Assembly: GCA_003550305.1 (NCBI GenBank) | Contig: QKYT01000002.1 | Span: forward strand, 54,927 to 118,926 | Length of the DNA: 64,000 nucleotides | Direction of reading: 5' to 3' | From: Glomus cerebriforme | Taxonomy: Eukaryota; Glomeromycota; Glomeromycetes; Glomerales; Glomeraceae | In this document: one piece after another, positions 41,285 to 53,096 of the stretch | Numbering within the stretch: position 1 is the stretch's first letter | Layout: each line of letters opens with the position of its first letter | Made by a program: the position numbers and the translations under genes | Notes under the pieces: generated by a model | Told to the model about the DNA's origin: nothing | Databases searched by the model: none | Seen by the model: the letters and a program-made list of their open reading frames with translations, nothing else

Positions 41285-42272
41285 ATTTATATTTGTTTAA
41301 CGATGGATACCAATTAGAAAGATAGAAATATTATCCATTTTTTTATTTGAATAGTTTGATAAAAAGGGAGAGTATTTATTAAAGAAAATTCATCACGTGG
41401 TGTAAACTTTGATTACAATTAACATTTCCTTTTATAACGAAAATAATTTGTAAAAATTGATTACAAATATTACAAATTAATTTATATTTCTCAGCAGTAA
41501 CAAATAACTTAGTAACACTTCTCTATAATAAAAAGGTTTTAAAATGAGTCATACCCGATCGATTATAAACAAACCCCAATTGCAAAGGATACGCCAAAGA
41601 CCAAAATGAAAATGTGCATAATTGTTATCTGTTATGATTTTCTTTTACTATTTGATCATCAGTCGATCAGAAATTTCGTCAAAAAAAAAATTTGTTTTCA
41701 AAAAAAAAAGATTCTTTTCTATATGATGCTTATCTAAATTCGTAACAAATTTAAAAACAACAAAAACAATAATACAATAATGATATCCAAATTTTTTAGT
41801 TCAAAAAAGTCATAATCGAACAGAAGATTATTGTTCAAAAATCGAAATAGGTTAATTTTAAAAATTAATTTTCCTTTTTTAGACTTTTTTTTTATTAATT
41901 ATGCATGCATACTGATAATATTAACCGAACAATTTTCAATGCGCTCCAAAAGAAATTTTTACTCCTTCAAACACTTCAACTGACAGCACGTGATTTCCAA
42001 TTATGTTTCTTTAGATCAACATAAACACTACATTAGGAAACTTATCTCATTATTAATGAGCTTGCTATCTATCGAGTATCTATCGTGTTACCTTAGAAAG
42101 CAAAAAAGTTGATAATCTTTTACAGATACAAATTTAACAAACTTTTCTAATTTTGTAATTTTTTCGAGTTTTTCCGCTTTTTCTTTTTTGTTTATAATCT
42201 CTTTTTAAAGCTACTGAATTATTTGCTTTAAATAGTTTTTCTTTTCTTGGAAAGACTTTTTCTTTTAAAAAA
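41285..42272. other. divergent promoter region, pirin and WDR91
   Basis: This ~1-kb spacer lies between divergently transcribed genes. Just before the WDR91 start is a pyrimidine-rich run (about 42160-42260), common in fungal core promoters. At 41898-41910 there is a palindromic ATGCATGCAT-like word. No gene is seen. Confidence 0.5.
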
Positions 42273-45200
42273 ATGAATTCTGCACATCAAGTTGATGAAC
42301 TTATTAAAGAATATTTATTGGTAAGTTTTTGAATTTCAACGGTTGGTATTGATTTTAAGTTCTTTAAACTAACCTTCTATTTCACCTTGTTAGTTTAGAG
42401 GGTTTTCAAATACATTTCGTGTTTTTGAACAAGAATGTCGTAACGATAAAGATAAAAGATTTCAAGTATGATCTTTTATTTCTAATTTTGATTGGTATCT
42501 GATTTCAAATAAAAATACTAATCAACAATTTTTAATTTAGGCTGATAAAATCATTGAAGAATTGTATTCTTATATTACATCTAGTGATATAAATGGATTA
42601 TTAGATTATTGGAAATATCTCGATTTAAGATATTTCTCTCGTTTAGATGCAAGATTTTTTGAAAGTGTAAAAAAATTTGAAATTTGTTTAATAAAATATT
42701 ACCTTGTTTATGGTAAATAATTCCAAAGTATTTTTATTTATGAAATATCTTAATATTCGAAATTAATTATTTTGTTTTTTTTTTTTTTGAACAGCCACTC
42801 AACAAAAGAGAAAAGATAAGATCTTTGAATTTTTCGAAACCTTTGGTTCAGAATTAAATGGAATTTCTGAATGGTCAAAATGGTTTGGTAAAAATTCAAT
42901 TTAAAATTATTTACGATAATTTTGCTAAAATTTTTTTTTAATTGATTTATTGTTTTTTTTTTAAAAAAAAAAAGGTCTGCCATTTTCAAAAAATCCTGCT
43001 TCAGATCCAAATTTCGAAACATTTTTTACTAAACAATGGCTAGATACATTTACCGTATCTCTACATAATTTTTTAAATACAATATTTCAAAATATGTGTA
43101 TCCTTTTCAATGATAGATCAAAATATATTTGTATATACTATATAATACTTTTATTTTAACTCAAGAATATTATTTAAAATATATATAGCTTTGCCAAGTT
43201 TATTATGTTTCAATCTCGATCGATTACATCGAAAAGAACTTCAAGATGAAATTGAATCGTTACGAAATGAGATCGAAAATCTCAAAACAGAAATAGTGAA
43301 TGGAGATACCGAGATTACATCACTTAAACAAAAAGTTGGTTTGAATATTTTTTTTTAAAAAAAAACCTTTAATCCTTTTTTAATATACCTTTTATTTTTT
43401 ATTTTACTCGAATATTCAAAAAAAAAAAATATAAATTATCTTAATATAATTTCAATATCTTTAACAATAAAGCATTCGCGTTTGCATAATGGCGTAATTT
43501 GATTATTTTAGGTTGCTCAACGCGAATTGGCAGGTTATCCCAGGCGACGGCGAAGCAACAATAACATGCATGATAAGAATGAGAAAGATTCGTGAGTGTA
43601 ATTTAATGTTTTTTAATTAAATTTTACAATAACTAATTTTAATCAACTTGTTAGAAACAATAACGATGCTCTTCGTTTATCTTTGACTACAAGTGGTAAT
43701 TTGTTAAACAAAATTTATTTTCACTGATCAATCTAATATTTAATAAACTTATCGAATATTTCTGTTATAATTAAAAAATGTGAATTATGAAGGTGTGAGT
43801 CTTTCTTCAAGTCTTTCGAGATCTACGACGCCAAGTGTAAAACATGAAACAGGTTCAGATCTTAATGGCATAAAGTCACCGGAGGTATATGCAGATGATC
43901 GAAGTATGACACCTATATCAGAATATGATATCGATGATTCGCATGGAAATATAAACCCCTTCATTGTTAATAGCCAAGTAAGAAAATAAAAGTTATTGGT
44001 TTTAATATATTTATACATGTACAATTTTTCAAAAATATTAATGATTCATATTTAGGAAATGTTTTTGGAAAATAATTCAGGAATTATAGTAACAAAACTT
44101 TCACATCAGGGTAATTTAATTGCAAGTTGTGATGTGGATAATACTATTAGGTATTGAATTATGTTTTTGCCTCTAATAAAAATTTTACATTAAACTGATT
44201 ATTGATTTTGTAATCTTATGTATTTATAGGATATGGAGTTATGAAGGATCATCATCCACATTGAAACATAGCAATTCCAATTCTAATATATTAAGTTTAG
44301 AATGGGAATCTAGATCAGATAAAATTGTAAGAAAAAGAAAACTTAATATTTTTTAAAGTTTGATAATTTTTTATTTTATCTTTTTTTTTTTTTCTTTATT
44401 ATTATAATTATTATGAAGTTATTATATGGTACGGATGAACGATTGGTTAAAGTATATAATAAAGAGACTAGATCAGTCATTCACGAGTACAAAATGGATG
44501 AAAGATTTCCAAGGTAATTTTTATTATATTTATTATTTTATTTGGGAGTGAATTCGAGAAATATACTTTAACTAATCTTTAAATTGTTATAGGGTAAATC
44601 AAATAAGTTGTTCACCAGTGGAACCATTATTTGCATGTTCAGGATCACCAAAATCAATAGATGATGCATATAGTAGTAGCGATACGGGATCTTTAATTAC
44701 ATTTGATTTAAAGACAATGACAACACAAGATATATTTATGCTTAAAGCATCTTCACATTCACCGTCTTCATCAACTATGATGCCAATAGAGACCATTAAA
44801 TTTAATCATAATGGTCAAATGTTAGTTACGGGAGATAGGTCTGGTTACATAAGAATATTTGGTAAATAATATTGAACAATACTTTTTCAAAAAAAAATAT
44901 ATATATTAATATAGTTTATTTTCATAGATATTCGAACATTAAAATCAATTATGGAGTGGAATATTTCTAGTTCAAGTAAAAATGGAAGTGGAGTTATTTG
45001 TTCATCTCAATTTAGCTTTGATGAGACTTCTATATATGTAATTGATGAGACAGGAGAGGTAAGTTATACTTCCTAATAAAATCTATTATTGAAATCTTTA
45101 TCCAATAATCTAATGCTATTATTTTATTTATAAGTTATCACAATGGTCATGTAGTAAACCTGGATTTGTTATGTCACAATCACAATTACAAGGATTTCCA

Positions 45201-45669
45201 CCAGCGACGCCAACAATTCAAATGAATATTACTCCAAAATTATCCCGTAAACGAACACCATCGACGTCATCAATTCGTTCAATAAAATCTACAAGATCAA
45301 CATCATCAATACCTGCAATAAGCGAAACCGTACCTTATGAACCTATCTCACGTGTGAATATGATAGCGTTTAGTGACGATACTGAACATTTAGTCTGTGT
45401 TGGTGGTAATGGTGGAACTCAAGGCGTCATTTATCAGGTAACTAATTACGTTATTTTTTTTTCTTGATAATTTATATAATTTATTAAAAATATTTTGTTT
45501 ATAAAAATAAAAAAAAAAACAGTCATCTAATGGAGAAAAAGTTCAAACATTGGCATCACACAAACAGCATTTAACAGCTGTTGATTGGTCAGAGAATACT
45601 ATATTAACTGCGGCAATGGATGGAACCGTTAGAGTATCTAGAATTGCAAATCTTGGAGTAATTATGTAG
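42273..45669 (+). CDS. WDR91: WDR91 homologue (endosomal PI3K/Rab7 regulator), 698 aa
   Basis: Sixteen exons join in phase: 42273-42320, 42394-42465, 42541-42712, 42795-42887, 42975-43097, 43189-43334, 43512-43591, 43655-43695, 43793-43977, 44056-44150, 44230-44326, 44419-44513, 44593-44861, 44928-45058, 45135-45437, 45523-45669. The N-terminus has the LisH-like WDR91 signature (DELIKEYLLFRGFSNT), then DYWKYLDLRYFSRLD and WLDTFTVSLHNFLN, and a short coiled coil (LQDEIESLRNEIENLK). A Ser/Thr-rich linker leads to a WD40 propeller from about residue 330 (SPVEPLFACSGS; VTGDRSGYIRIFD; TAAMDGTVRVSR). WDR91 acts with WDR81 and Rab7 in early-to-late endosome conversion by limiting PI3P synthesis. The length is close to human WDR91 (about 750 aa). 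All key blocks are present, so I expect a functional gene. Confidence 0.93.
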
Positions 45670-45965
45670 AAAAAACTTTTGTGTACTTAATTTTAGTGTG
45701 TTTTTTAATTATTTTTATTTATCTTGTAACCTTTTATTTATTCTCTTAAAAAAAAATACAATAAACTACCCTTTTTATTATGGATCAAATTTAAAATGCG
45801 GTATTCAAAACAATATTTGGTGATTCGGTTCTTTAAACCAAGCGAGGCATACATTCAGTGTTGGCAATGACCGGATTTAGCTATGTGACGTTAGTCATGA
45901 AAATATTATTGGGTAGGAAACGATTTTTTATATATAAAGCCACGTGATTTAGAATCAATAATAAG

Positions 45966-46075
45966 TAGGGATGGTATTATAAACCGGTGGTTTAGAACCA
46001 ACCGCGGTTCGTTATTTAGTGCAAACCGCAGTTCAAACCGCAGTTAAACTGCAGTTTAAACCAAACCACAGTTTA
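45966..46075 (+). mobile_element. hAT-like transposon end with subterminal palindromic repeats
   Basis: TAGGGATGG at 45966 matches the form of hAT terminal inverted repeats (Ac begins with TAGGGATG). Within the next 110 bases there are five variants of the palindrome AAC-CGCRG-TT / AACTGCAGTT, spaced 10-20 bases apart, as expected of transposase binding sites. No matching right end (CATCCCTA) was found before 48133, so the element is truncated or its other end has decayed. Confidence 0.5.
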
Positions 46076-46408
46076 CATATTTAATTCATAAAATGATTAT
46101 ATGGCATTACGGCGTAGTTTATAGTTGCGTAACACTGATATTTTTTTCTATAAGCGATTTATCGATTTCGTTAAATTTTTTATTAAAAAAAAAATTCATA
46201 TTATTTAAATATAGTTTTTTAAATATAAACTAAGCCGAAATTTTATTATTTTAAAAAAAACTGAAACTTTTTTATTTTTTATTACATTTTTTTTATAAAA
46301 AACTTTTCTACTATAGATTAGAAGACGAAAATGGCCTTGGAGACGGACTTCAGGTACATTGCAATAAGTTTTGGTTGAAATTTATTTAAAGAAACGTTCT
46401 AACTAATA

Positions 46409-46527
46409 AGCGACAGCACCATTTTTTGCACATAATGCCGGCCAAGCCCGTCATAACGCAGGCCAAAATCACCATAATTTAGGCCAGGAGTGCTTATTTT
46501 CGAGTGCTAATTATCGGGACTATACGG
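46409..46527 (-). mobile_element. possible pogo/Tigger-like element end
   Basis: Read on the minus strand, the segment starts CCGTATAGTCCCGATAATTA, close to the CAGTATAGTCCC form seen at pogo/Tigger ends, and a TA follows at 46528-46529. Inside are three GGCC-containing words. Only one end is visible, and the family assignment is by resemblance only. Confidence 0.3.
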
Positions 46528-48133
46528 TATTTATTAAAGTGCTGGCAACTCTTCAAAATTAAAATCATTATTCATTTATCATCGCATAAATTATTAAATT
46601 TAGGATTGTTTAAATTGTCATCATCAACAATTGGTATAGCTGTAAATGTTGAATTTTAGTATCCAATTCTTTTGCCCTTTTTTTCTGAATATATCACTTC
46701 GGATTTGACTCCAATACCTTTTTGCTATATGTTGAATTCCGCTCTTGTAATTATTAATTGTAGTCTGTGATTCAATTATTAAATCGAGCATATCTTTCAT
46801 AAGTTTTAATAGTTCAATTCTATCTCTTAAATATTTTTTATCATGAATTCTCCTGTTCTAACTACTTCTCCGGCTAATATTTCTCTTGAACTATTACGGA
46901 ATTAAATTAAATTAATTAAATTAAATTAAGACTGTCTATATGTTATAAGATTACAGATTTAAAGGTTCATTACACGAATAAGATTTTCCAATTTTTTTTT
47001 TTATTTTTGCGCATTTTTGATGCCACGGGTCACCATCCGATCTACAAAAATGGGAAGATAAATATGTATTTAATTACTGATATTGTAAGAATATTATAAT
47101 GCTTGAAATCGATTTTTGTCTGAATATTACTGTACATACTTTCCAATTCTTATTTCTTCAATATCTTTTAATGCCATACCAATAATAAGGGTCCGAACGT
47201 GACTCACAATCCACGCTTCTAAATTATCTTCAGCTAAAGCATTCCCATTTAATATCATTCTAGATCGTAGTGTAATTTTGGATTATACGTCTCGCCATTT
47301 TTCAAATATGATGTCATAAATATATTCAATTTGATCATCAATCTTTTATTAGATAAATACCTTATCAGTTATGAAATTCAATAATTCGAATATACCTTTA
47401 ACTTTTTAGTATTATGTAATTGTTGTTTCAATTTCAACACTTTGATTCACTCCCAGTATTCCTCAACGGATCATGATTTCATTGAAAGGTGGAGAGTTTG
47501 CAAAATATCCTCTGCTTTTTCTTACGGATTGAATTCCCTGTAGCAATATTAGTGAGAAATTCACGAAGTCCCAGTTCCGTCAAATCGCGTTGCAAATATA
47601 TATATCAAATCGCCTGTAAAACTTGACTGGCGTAAATTGGTCAAATATGCTATTCAAGTCTTGCTTGTTCTCACACATTTCAAAGATTCAGTGAAGTTAT
47701 CGAGTAGTTCGTAAAATGTGGTTCATAAAAAAAAAATTACTGCAACTATATGCAAGTTTGTGTACCTCTTTTTTGTATTAATCTCCCAGACACGAGTATG
47801 ATTTAACTTGAATTAAAAAATTATAGTACCATTCTGCCACTCGTACATTAAAATTTTCCATAATGATTTAAAACTCAGCCACTTTAGCCTTAAATCCCAT
47901 ACTTACTTTCAAAATTTTAAGTTAATTAGCATAATTAAAATGATAAACAAAATTTAAAGATTTTATTGACTGATCAAAATTTGTCACTATTAGATAATTA
48001 CATCAAGAGGCATATTAATACAGTATTTATTAAATAAATAAAAAAGACAGAAGTTTAAATATGTCAATTAAGAATTAAATTCTAAGAAAATGATACTATG
48101 TCTTTCTAGTCATATATACTGTAAGATTTTCAT

Positions 48134-49206
48134 TTAAAAACATTCTTTCAAATCTTGAATAGTTTCTTCTAAATTAATTGACTTCATTTCACAATTTTTT
48201 TTGAATTTTCTCTTACCGGCTCTTCTTTGTTGCTTGATATGTTTCTCAAATAATCCTACCAATTCCATAATTAAATTCTGTAAATCAGGATGTTTTTTAG
48301 AATCTTTCAATTTTTGTATAACAATCCTTCCCAACATAATTGTTGTCTCACTTTTTGCATTTTTCATTGTTGCAATTTTTGCTATAGTATAAGAATTAAA
48401 ATATTCGAAAAAGAAATCTATAATAATTTTGCAAGCTTTTATATACCATTCTGTATTAATATAATGATATCTTATTACATTACTCTGCTCATCGCAATAA
48501 GAACTGATTTTACGTAAAAAATCGTGAAGATAAGCATCTCCAGACTTATGATCCACAAGAGTTAAATTTGGCATTATTGTAATAATTTGTTGTAACAACT
48601 CTGATTCTAACTTTCTTGGTTCTTCTCATTAATCACGTAAACCAATTGTTGCTTTTTTTCGTTATATAAATTGAATTTTTTTAGCATAATACTTAAAACT
48701 TGAAAATAAGAATTGAATAAACTTTTGTTGTTCAAATTGATTTTTAAAGCTGATAATAATACATCTTCCGTGATAATAAATCCTGCTTCAATTAATAAAA
48801 GACATAATTTTGGTTGTTCCTTGAGATAAATGGAAAATATTATATTTATTTCTGGATTTTCAAGCCAATTTTTTAAATATTTAGATGCATCTTTTTTTCT
48901 AGACGCTCGTAATAATTTATCAAGAAGTGTTTTTAATTTTTTTTCTCTTTGTGATAATTCCTTTGCAAATAAAACTTTATGTAAATCAATGAAGAATGAA
49001 ACTGCTTCTTTTTCACCACCTTTCTCATATTCTAAATAAAATTTTTTCCAATCTGACCGATTTAAATTATATTCTTTAAAAGAGGTTCGTAGCAAAACTT
49101 CGGTTTCGTCAAATACAACCAAACATTTTGTATTGCAATAATGCCAACAACGAAAATAACAATTGTAGTTCCAACTTCTATGACAATTAAAACAAATCAA
49201 TTTCAT
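48134..49206 (-). CDS. unrecognised helical protein gene, frame broken near 48610
   Basis: From the ATG at 49206 a 199-codon frame begins with a Cys/His-rich segment (C..CHRSW, CWHYCNTKC), possibly a small zinc knuckle, and continues as a Leu/Lys-rich, all-helical protein. It ends at TAG 48607-48609. Sequence of the same style continues in another frame to 48134 (LESELLQQIITIMPNLTL ... IQDLKECF). The two frames overlap only between a TGA at about 48630 and that TAG. This looks like one gene of about 355 codons broken by a single indel. A 26-base intron starting GTGATT would also restore the frame but is shorter than any other in the window. I do not recognise the family. Confidence 0.45.
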
Positions 49207-49835
49207 TTTTGAATAATTTCTTAAAATTTTAAATTAATAAAAAGGATTTGATTTGAAAATTTTTTTTCGCTTTATATATCGTTTTAATAATTCCGCAGTA
49301 TATACTACGCTAACTACGCCACCGAAAACGCCTGCGCAATGCGTTTGATGCGCATGGCTATAAGCTCACAACATTAATTAACAAAACAGTAGTGGTATCA
49401 TATAAATCGTGATACAAATTAGTTAATATACTTTTGTCACACATACATATTCCTGGATAACAAGAAAATGAAAAAAATTGTTATTTAAAAGATAGCGAGT
49501 ACAATTAAGCATTTAAAATGTATTGATTCAGGAATAAAACACGCACCTCATTATGATTAAAAAGCTGGTATATAAAAATGAATATTGAATGCAAATACTT
49601 AAAAATTTTATTTGCTACTACAGAGCGCCGGTTGAGAATTTTTTAAATAAAATGTGGTTATATAATTATGTTAGATTTACGTAATTTCGCATATTTTATA
49701 AGATTATGATGATGAATTGATATTCCGTAATCGAAAGCGGTAATATTTATTATTTTATTTATTTATTACAAAAATATAAATATAATATATATATAAGATC
49801 ATATCGATACAACAATAATCATAATAGATAATTGT
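49207..49835. other. intergenic spacer
   Basis: Spacer between the start of the broken gene and the 3' end of the cupredoxin gene. It includes a small GC-rich island at about 49310-49360 (cgccaccgaaaacgcctgcg, then gcatggc) that stands out from the AT-rich background. No gene is seen. Confidence 0.5.
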
Positions 49836-50507
49836 TTAATATAAGAAATAACCAATCAATGATAATATAGCACCACCTACAACAACAGCTGATACTTGTT
49901 TATCAGAGCTGGAAATAGATTTTTTACCAGGAGTCGATGGAGAAGTAGTAGCAGATGTAGACGACGATGGGGAAGCCACTTGACTCGCTTTTACACCAGG
50001 ATTTTTTGGTGGAGTTCCTGCAGGGAGAACATTAATCATAGCGTACATTTTATCTACAGGACAATGATCCTCCACATCGCAATAATAGTATATTTGACCA
50101 ACTGGAGCTTTACTTAAATCCCACGAAACTGTTGGGGGAGCGGATGCGCTACCAATTTCTTTTGCTGAACTGAAAGCGTTTGGTGATGCGGATTTAACAC
50201 ATGTACCATAAGTATCTGATTGTATTACATCGTGAGTTCCTTCAACGAACTGATAAGTAACCTATTTTTAAAATATATAAAAATTTTATTAAAATAATTA
50301 TAAAAAAAATATAATTCCATTTGTCATTTATTGTTTATTACTTACAGTATCTCCTACATTCATATCAAAGTTAGCTGGAACGAAAACATTGTTACCACCT
50401 ACACCAACTTGGACCAACCAAGTTTCACCAATAACAAATGTAATAAGGAAAGCGGTGAAAGTAATGAACAAGAGAAATAATTTAATCATTTTAATCATTT
50501 TAATCAT
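49836..50507 (-). CDS. GPI-anchored cupredoxin (plastocyanin-like) secreted protein, 195 aa
   Basis: Exons 50507-50346 and 50261-49836. It has a signal peptide (LFLLFITFTAFLITFVIG) and then a single cupredoxin domain (residues about 30-135). Probable type-1 copper ligands are His64 (GTHDV), Cys115 and His120 (CDVEDHC), and Met126. The CxxxxHC spacing is like phytocyanins, and Cys74-Cys121 could form the usual disulphide. A Ser/Thr/Pro-rich stalk follows, and the C-terminus ends in a hydrophobic GPI-attachment signal (VVVGGAILSLIGYFLY). I expect a wall or plasma-membrane surface protein, possibly a copper-binding electron carrier. The start is a triple ATGATTAAA repeat, giving three in-frame ATGs (50507, 50498, 50489), so the exact start is open. 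Confidence 0.88.
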
Positions 50508-51639
50508 TTTAATTACAAAAAAAAAAAAAAAAATTAAAGAATTAAAGAAAAGGACGAGTAGAGTATATTTATAATGATTTGTAATATCATTTGAAAATTC
50601 TGCATGTTAACACGAAAGATTACTGAATTTACTTGTAATCTGTACAAAAACCAACCTTTTGTAAGTAAACAACTAATCAATATGGTTAACCAGTATTCAC
50701 TCATGATTGTTGAATAGAACTGATTAACCAAATTTGTCCATGATAGAACAATGAAAAAAATAGAAGAGTAAATGAAAAAAAATTCGCTTTATAAAATACC
50801 AAAAATTATTGAGATATCAATTATATGAAAGAATCAAATATCAAATAAATCATATTCAATCATGAATCTGTATTATGTGAACAAGGAATTGAAGGAAATT
50901 TGTCAAGGTGGCACGGTAATAATGCGGTTTGTAATTTTGTTCAATTACAAATTGTACCATTTTTGGATGTCAATTTTAAATATAGTTAATCAACGAAAAT
51001 AATTATCTTTGGCGCAAATACTATTAATAATTGATTTACAGATGATAGTCTGATTATCAAATGAAATGATTTAACAAATAGTCAATGAGAATAAACAAAC
51101 AAAATATGCTTTTTAAAGTTTATTTTTGGGTCAATCATATGTCAATTTTTTATATGGTTTATTCATTGTACCATATAATTTTGGAATGGGGGCTTAACCA
51201 ATAGTTTTTTTCTATTTGCTATGTGATGATGGCGGCCGATTTCCACCATCATTTGATGTCATAATTGTTGCACTTATACTGTATATCAAAAATATCAAAA
51301 AATAAATTTTCGTAATGGGTGAGATTTCTCTTTTTTTTTTTGATGGAATATATTTTTCGCATGTGTGCTAATCTCCCTTGCTTTTCGAATAATTTATCAC
51401 AAGAATATAGTGTCTTCAAATGTTGTGTGTGGCTTAGTACACGTGCGAATGTATTCGTTCGTGTTCGTTAAATATTTTACCAAGTAATTTTTAATTTATA
51501 ACGTGGCGCAGTTATTTCCATTTTTTAAAAAATATTGTAAGCCAAGAAGATGTAATTTATGATATTATGCTGAATAAAAAAACCTTTTTAAACACTTCCA
51601 AATTTACTTTCTTATCAGACATCAATCATAAAAAAAAAA
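50508..51639. other. divergent intergenic region between two secreted-protein genes
   Basis: A 1.1-kb spacer between the cupredoxin (-) and Kre9-like (+) genes, with both promoters. The frame at 50534-50731 is not credible. No transposon ends or repeats are evident. Confidence 0.5.
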
Positions 51640-52141
51640 ATGTTTTTTGGTAACAAATTCTTGAGTCTTTTATCTATTCTTGTAATTTTTGCGACTTTAG
51701 CAATTCCCTTTCCACTTGATAAAAGATTGAGCACGACTGTTATTGCCGTTACAGCTCCTGGTCCTGGTCCTTGGGCTATTGGATCTAAACAAAATGCCAG
51801 TTGGTTTTGTATGACTTGTAGAGCAAAAGATAATGTGAACATTGAAATTATAAAAAATGGACGTACCGTTGTATTTAAAACAACTGTAAGTTGAATCAAT
51901 TATTTGATAATAATTTTTATATATTTATTATTTTAATAATATTTTATTATTTTAATTATTATTAAAGGGTGAAAACTCTAATGTTGGATCGAAAGACTTT
52001 GTTATTGATCCAGTTTGGGCTATTCCAGGGAATTTATATAATGTTCGAGTATCACTTCAAAAGAAACCAAAAGTTTTCGGAATTAGTCTTAAACCATTTA
52101 CCGTTTTTCAAACTCGAATGAATTTACCAATACATTTTTAA
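51640..52141 (+). CDS. secreted Kre9/Knh1-like small protein, 139 aa
   Basis: Exons 51640-51885 and 51968-52141. A hydrophobic signal peptide (residues about 6-25) is followed by LDKR, a possible Kex2 cleavage site, so the mature protein would start near residue 30. The mature part resembles the beta-rich Ser-Thr-rich GPI-anchored / Kre9-Knh1 family: PGPGPWAIGSKQNASWFCMT, then VNIEIIKNG, DPVWAIPGNLYNVRVSLQ and a terminal FTV strand. There is no GPI signal, so it is probably freely secreted or wall-bound. Members act in beta-glucan assembly or as wall-surface proteins. Assignment is by pattern. Confidence 0.75.
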
Positions 52142-53096
52142 ATTAATTAATTTCGAAAAAGATGTAAAATAGAAGCATAATTTTTGTTATATTTAATTAA
52201 TGTATCGGTTGTAATAATAAATCAAAGTTTTATGAAGTAAATTAAGAAAAAGTGAAAAAGGAAATTAACGCGTACATTTCCTTATGAAATACTGATCTGT
52301 GAAATCACCTGTTATCTCATAGACCGGTCTAGACCCTTCCTTTTTTGGTAAAAGTATATAGGTATTCTTTAAGACCTTTTTATTAATCATCATTCACCTT
52401 TTGACATTTCTATTCTATTTCTTCTTCTATTTCATTATCTGTTAAATTAATAATATCTCTTGACTTTTAATATTTCTATATAGACGTGATGACGGTGATG
52501 TTTGACCGTGGTTATTTTAAAGTTCATCACTCTCTAATTTTCAACACAAACAATACATGATATTGTATGAATTTTGTTTTCCAAGAATCTTTATATATTT
52601 AGCTCAAAGTCCATTATTAAAAAAGAAAAAAAGGAAAGTACATTCTCAAACGTGTTTTTTAACTATGAGAATTACTAATTTTGGTTGAAGATATTGAAAG
52701 CTCCAATTGGAAACTTTGTCCAATATCCAAAAAATTTTGTACTAAATTCAAGAATTATAAGCTATCAAAAAAAGCTTAATGATGTAATTATTGATCACGA
52801 GTAATGATTTAATAATAAATATTTTCACATTTTTTTTTCATTTCCAAAAAAATAAATCACTTACTAAATAAGACAGACAATATATATATCATATCAAGTA
52901 ATTAACTACTTAATTTGAGTTCTGAAAAATTGTTTAAACAATGATAAATTCTTTAGCACAAACTCCAAAAAAAAAGATGTTTTTGACCGAGTAACACACA
53001 TGATTATTCTAAAATCTAATTTAATTAATTTATAAATAAGTAAAAATAGTTCTCTGAAAAAAAAAAAAAAAAAAACTTTTTTTTTTTTAAATAAAA
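52142..53096. other. intergenic region upstream of the MLKL-like gene
   Basis: No gene is seen. Immediately before the start codon at 53097 is a striking run of about 20 A followed by about 12 T, which could act as a nucleosome-free promoter element. Such tracts are common in this window. Confidence 0.5.

Larger units (their letters stand above)
45670..48133. other. transposon-relic region
   Basis: About 2.5 kb without an intact gene. It holds a hAT-like end (45966-46075), a pogo/Tigger-like fragment (46409-46527) and, at about 47450-47600 on the plus strand, coding-like pieces (FAKYPLLFLTD, IPCSN) separated by a stop. Those pieces weakly resemble the C-terminal dimerisation region of hAT transposases. 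A short TTAAA/TTAAATTAA reiteration lies at about 46898-46930. Most of the rest is AT-rich and featureless. Confidence 0.45.

Noticed and set aside
50534..50731. Minus-strand frame upstream of the cupredoxin
   Set aside because: It lies in the promoter region, low complexity, with no conserved features.
51615..51899. Antisense frame over the Kre9-like gene
   Set aside because: The plus strand has a signal peptide, a phased intron and a family-like domain; the antisense has none.
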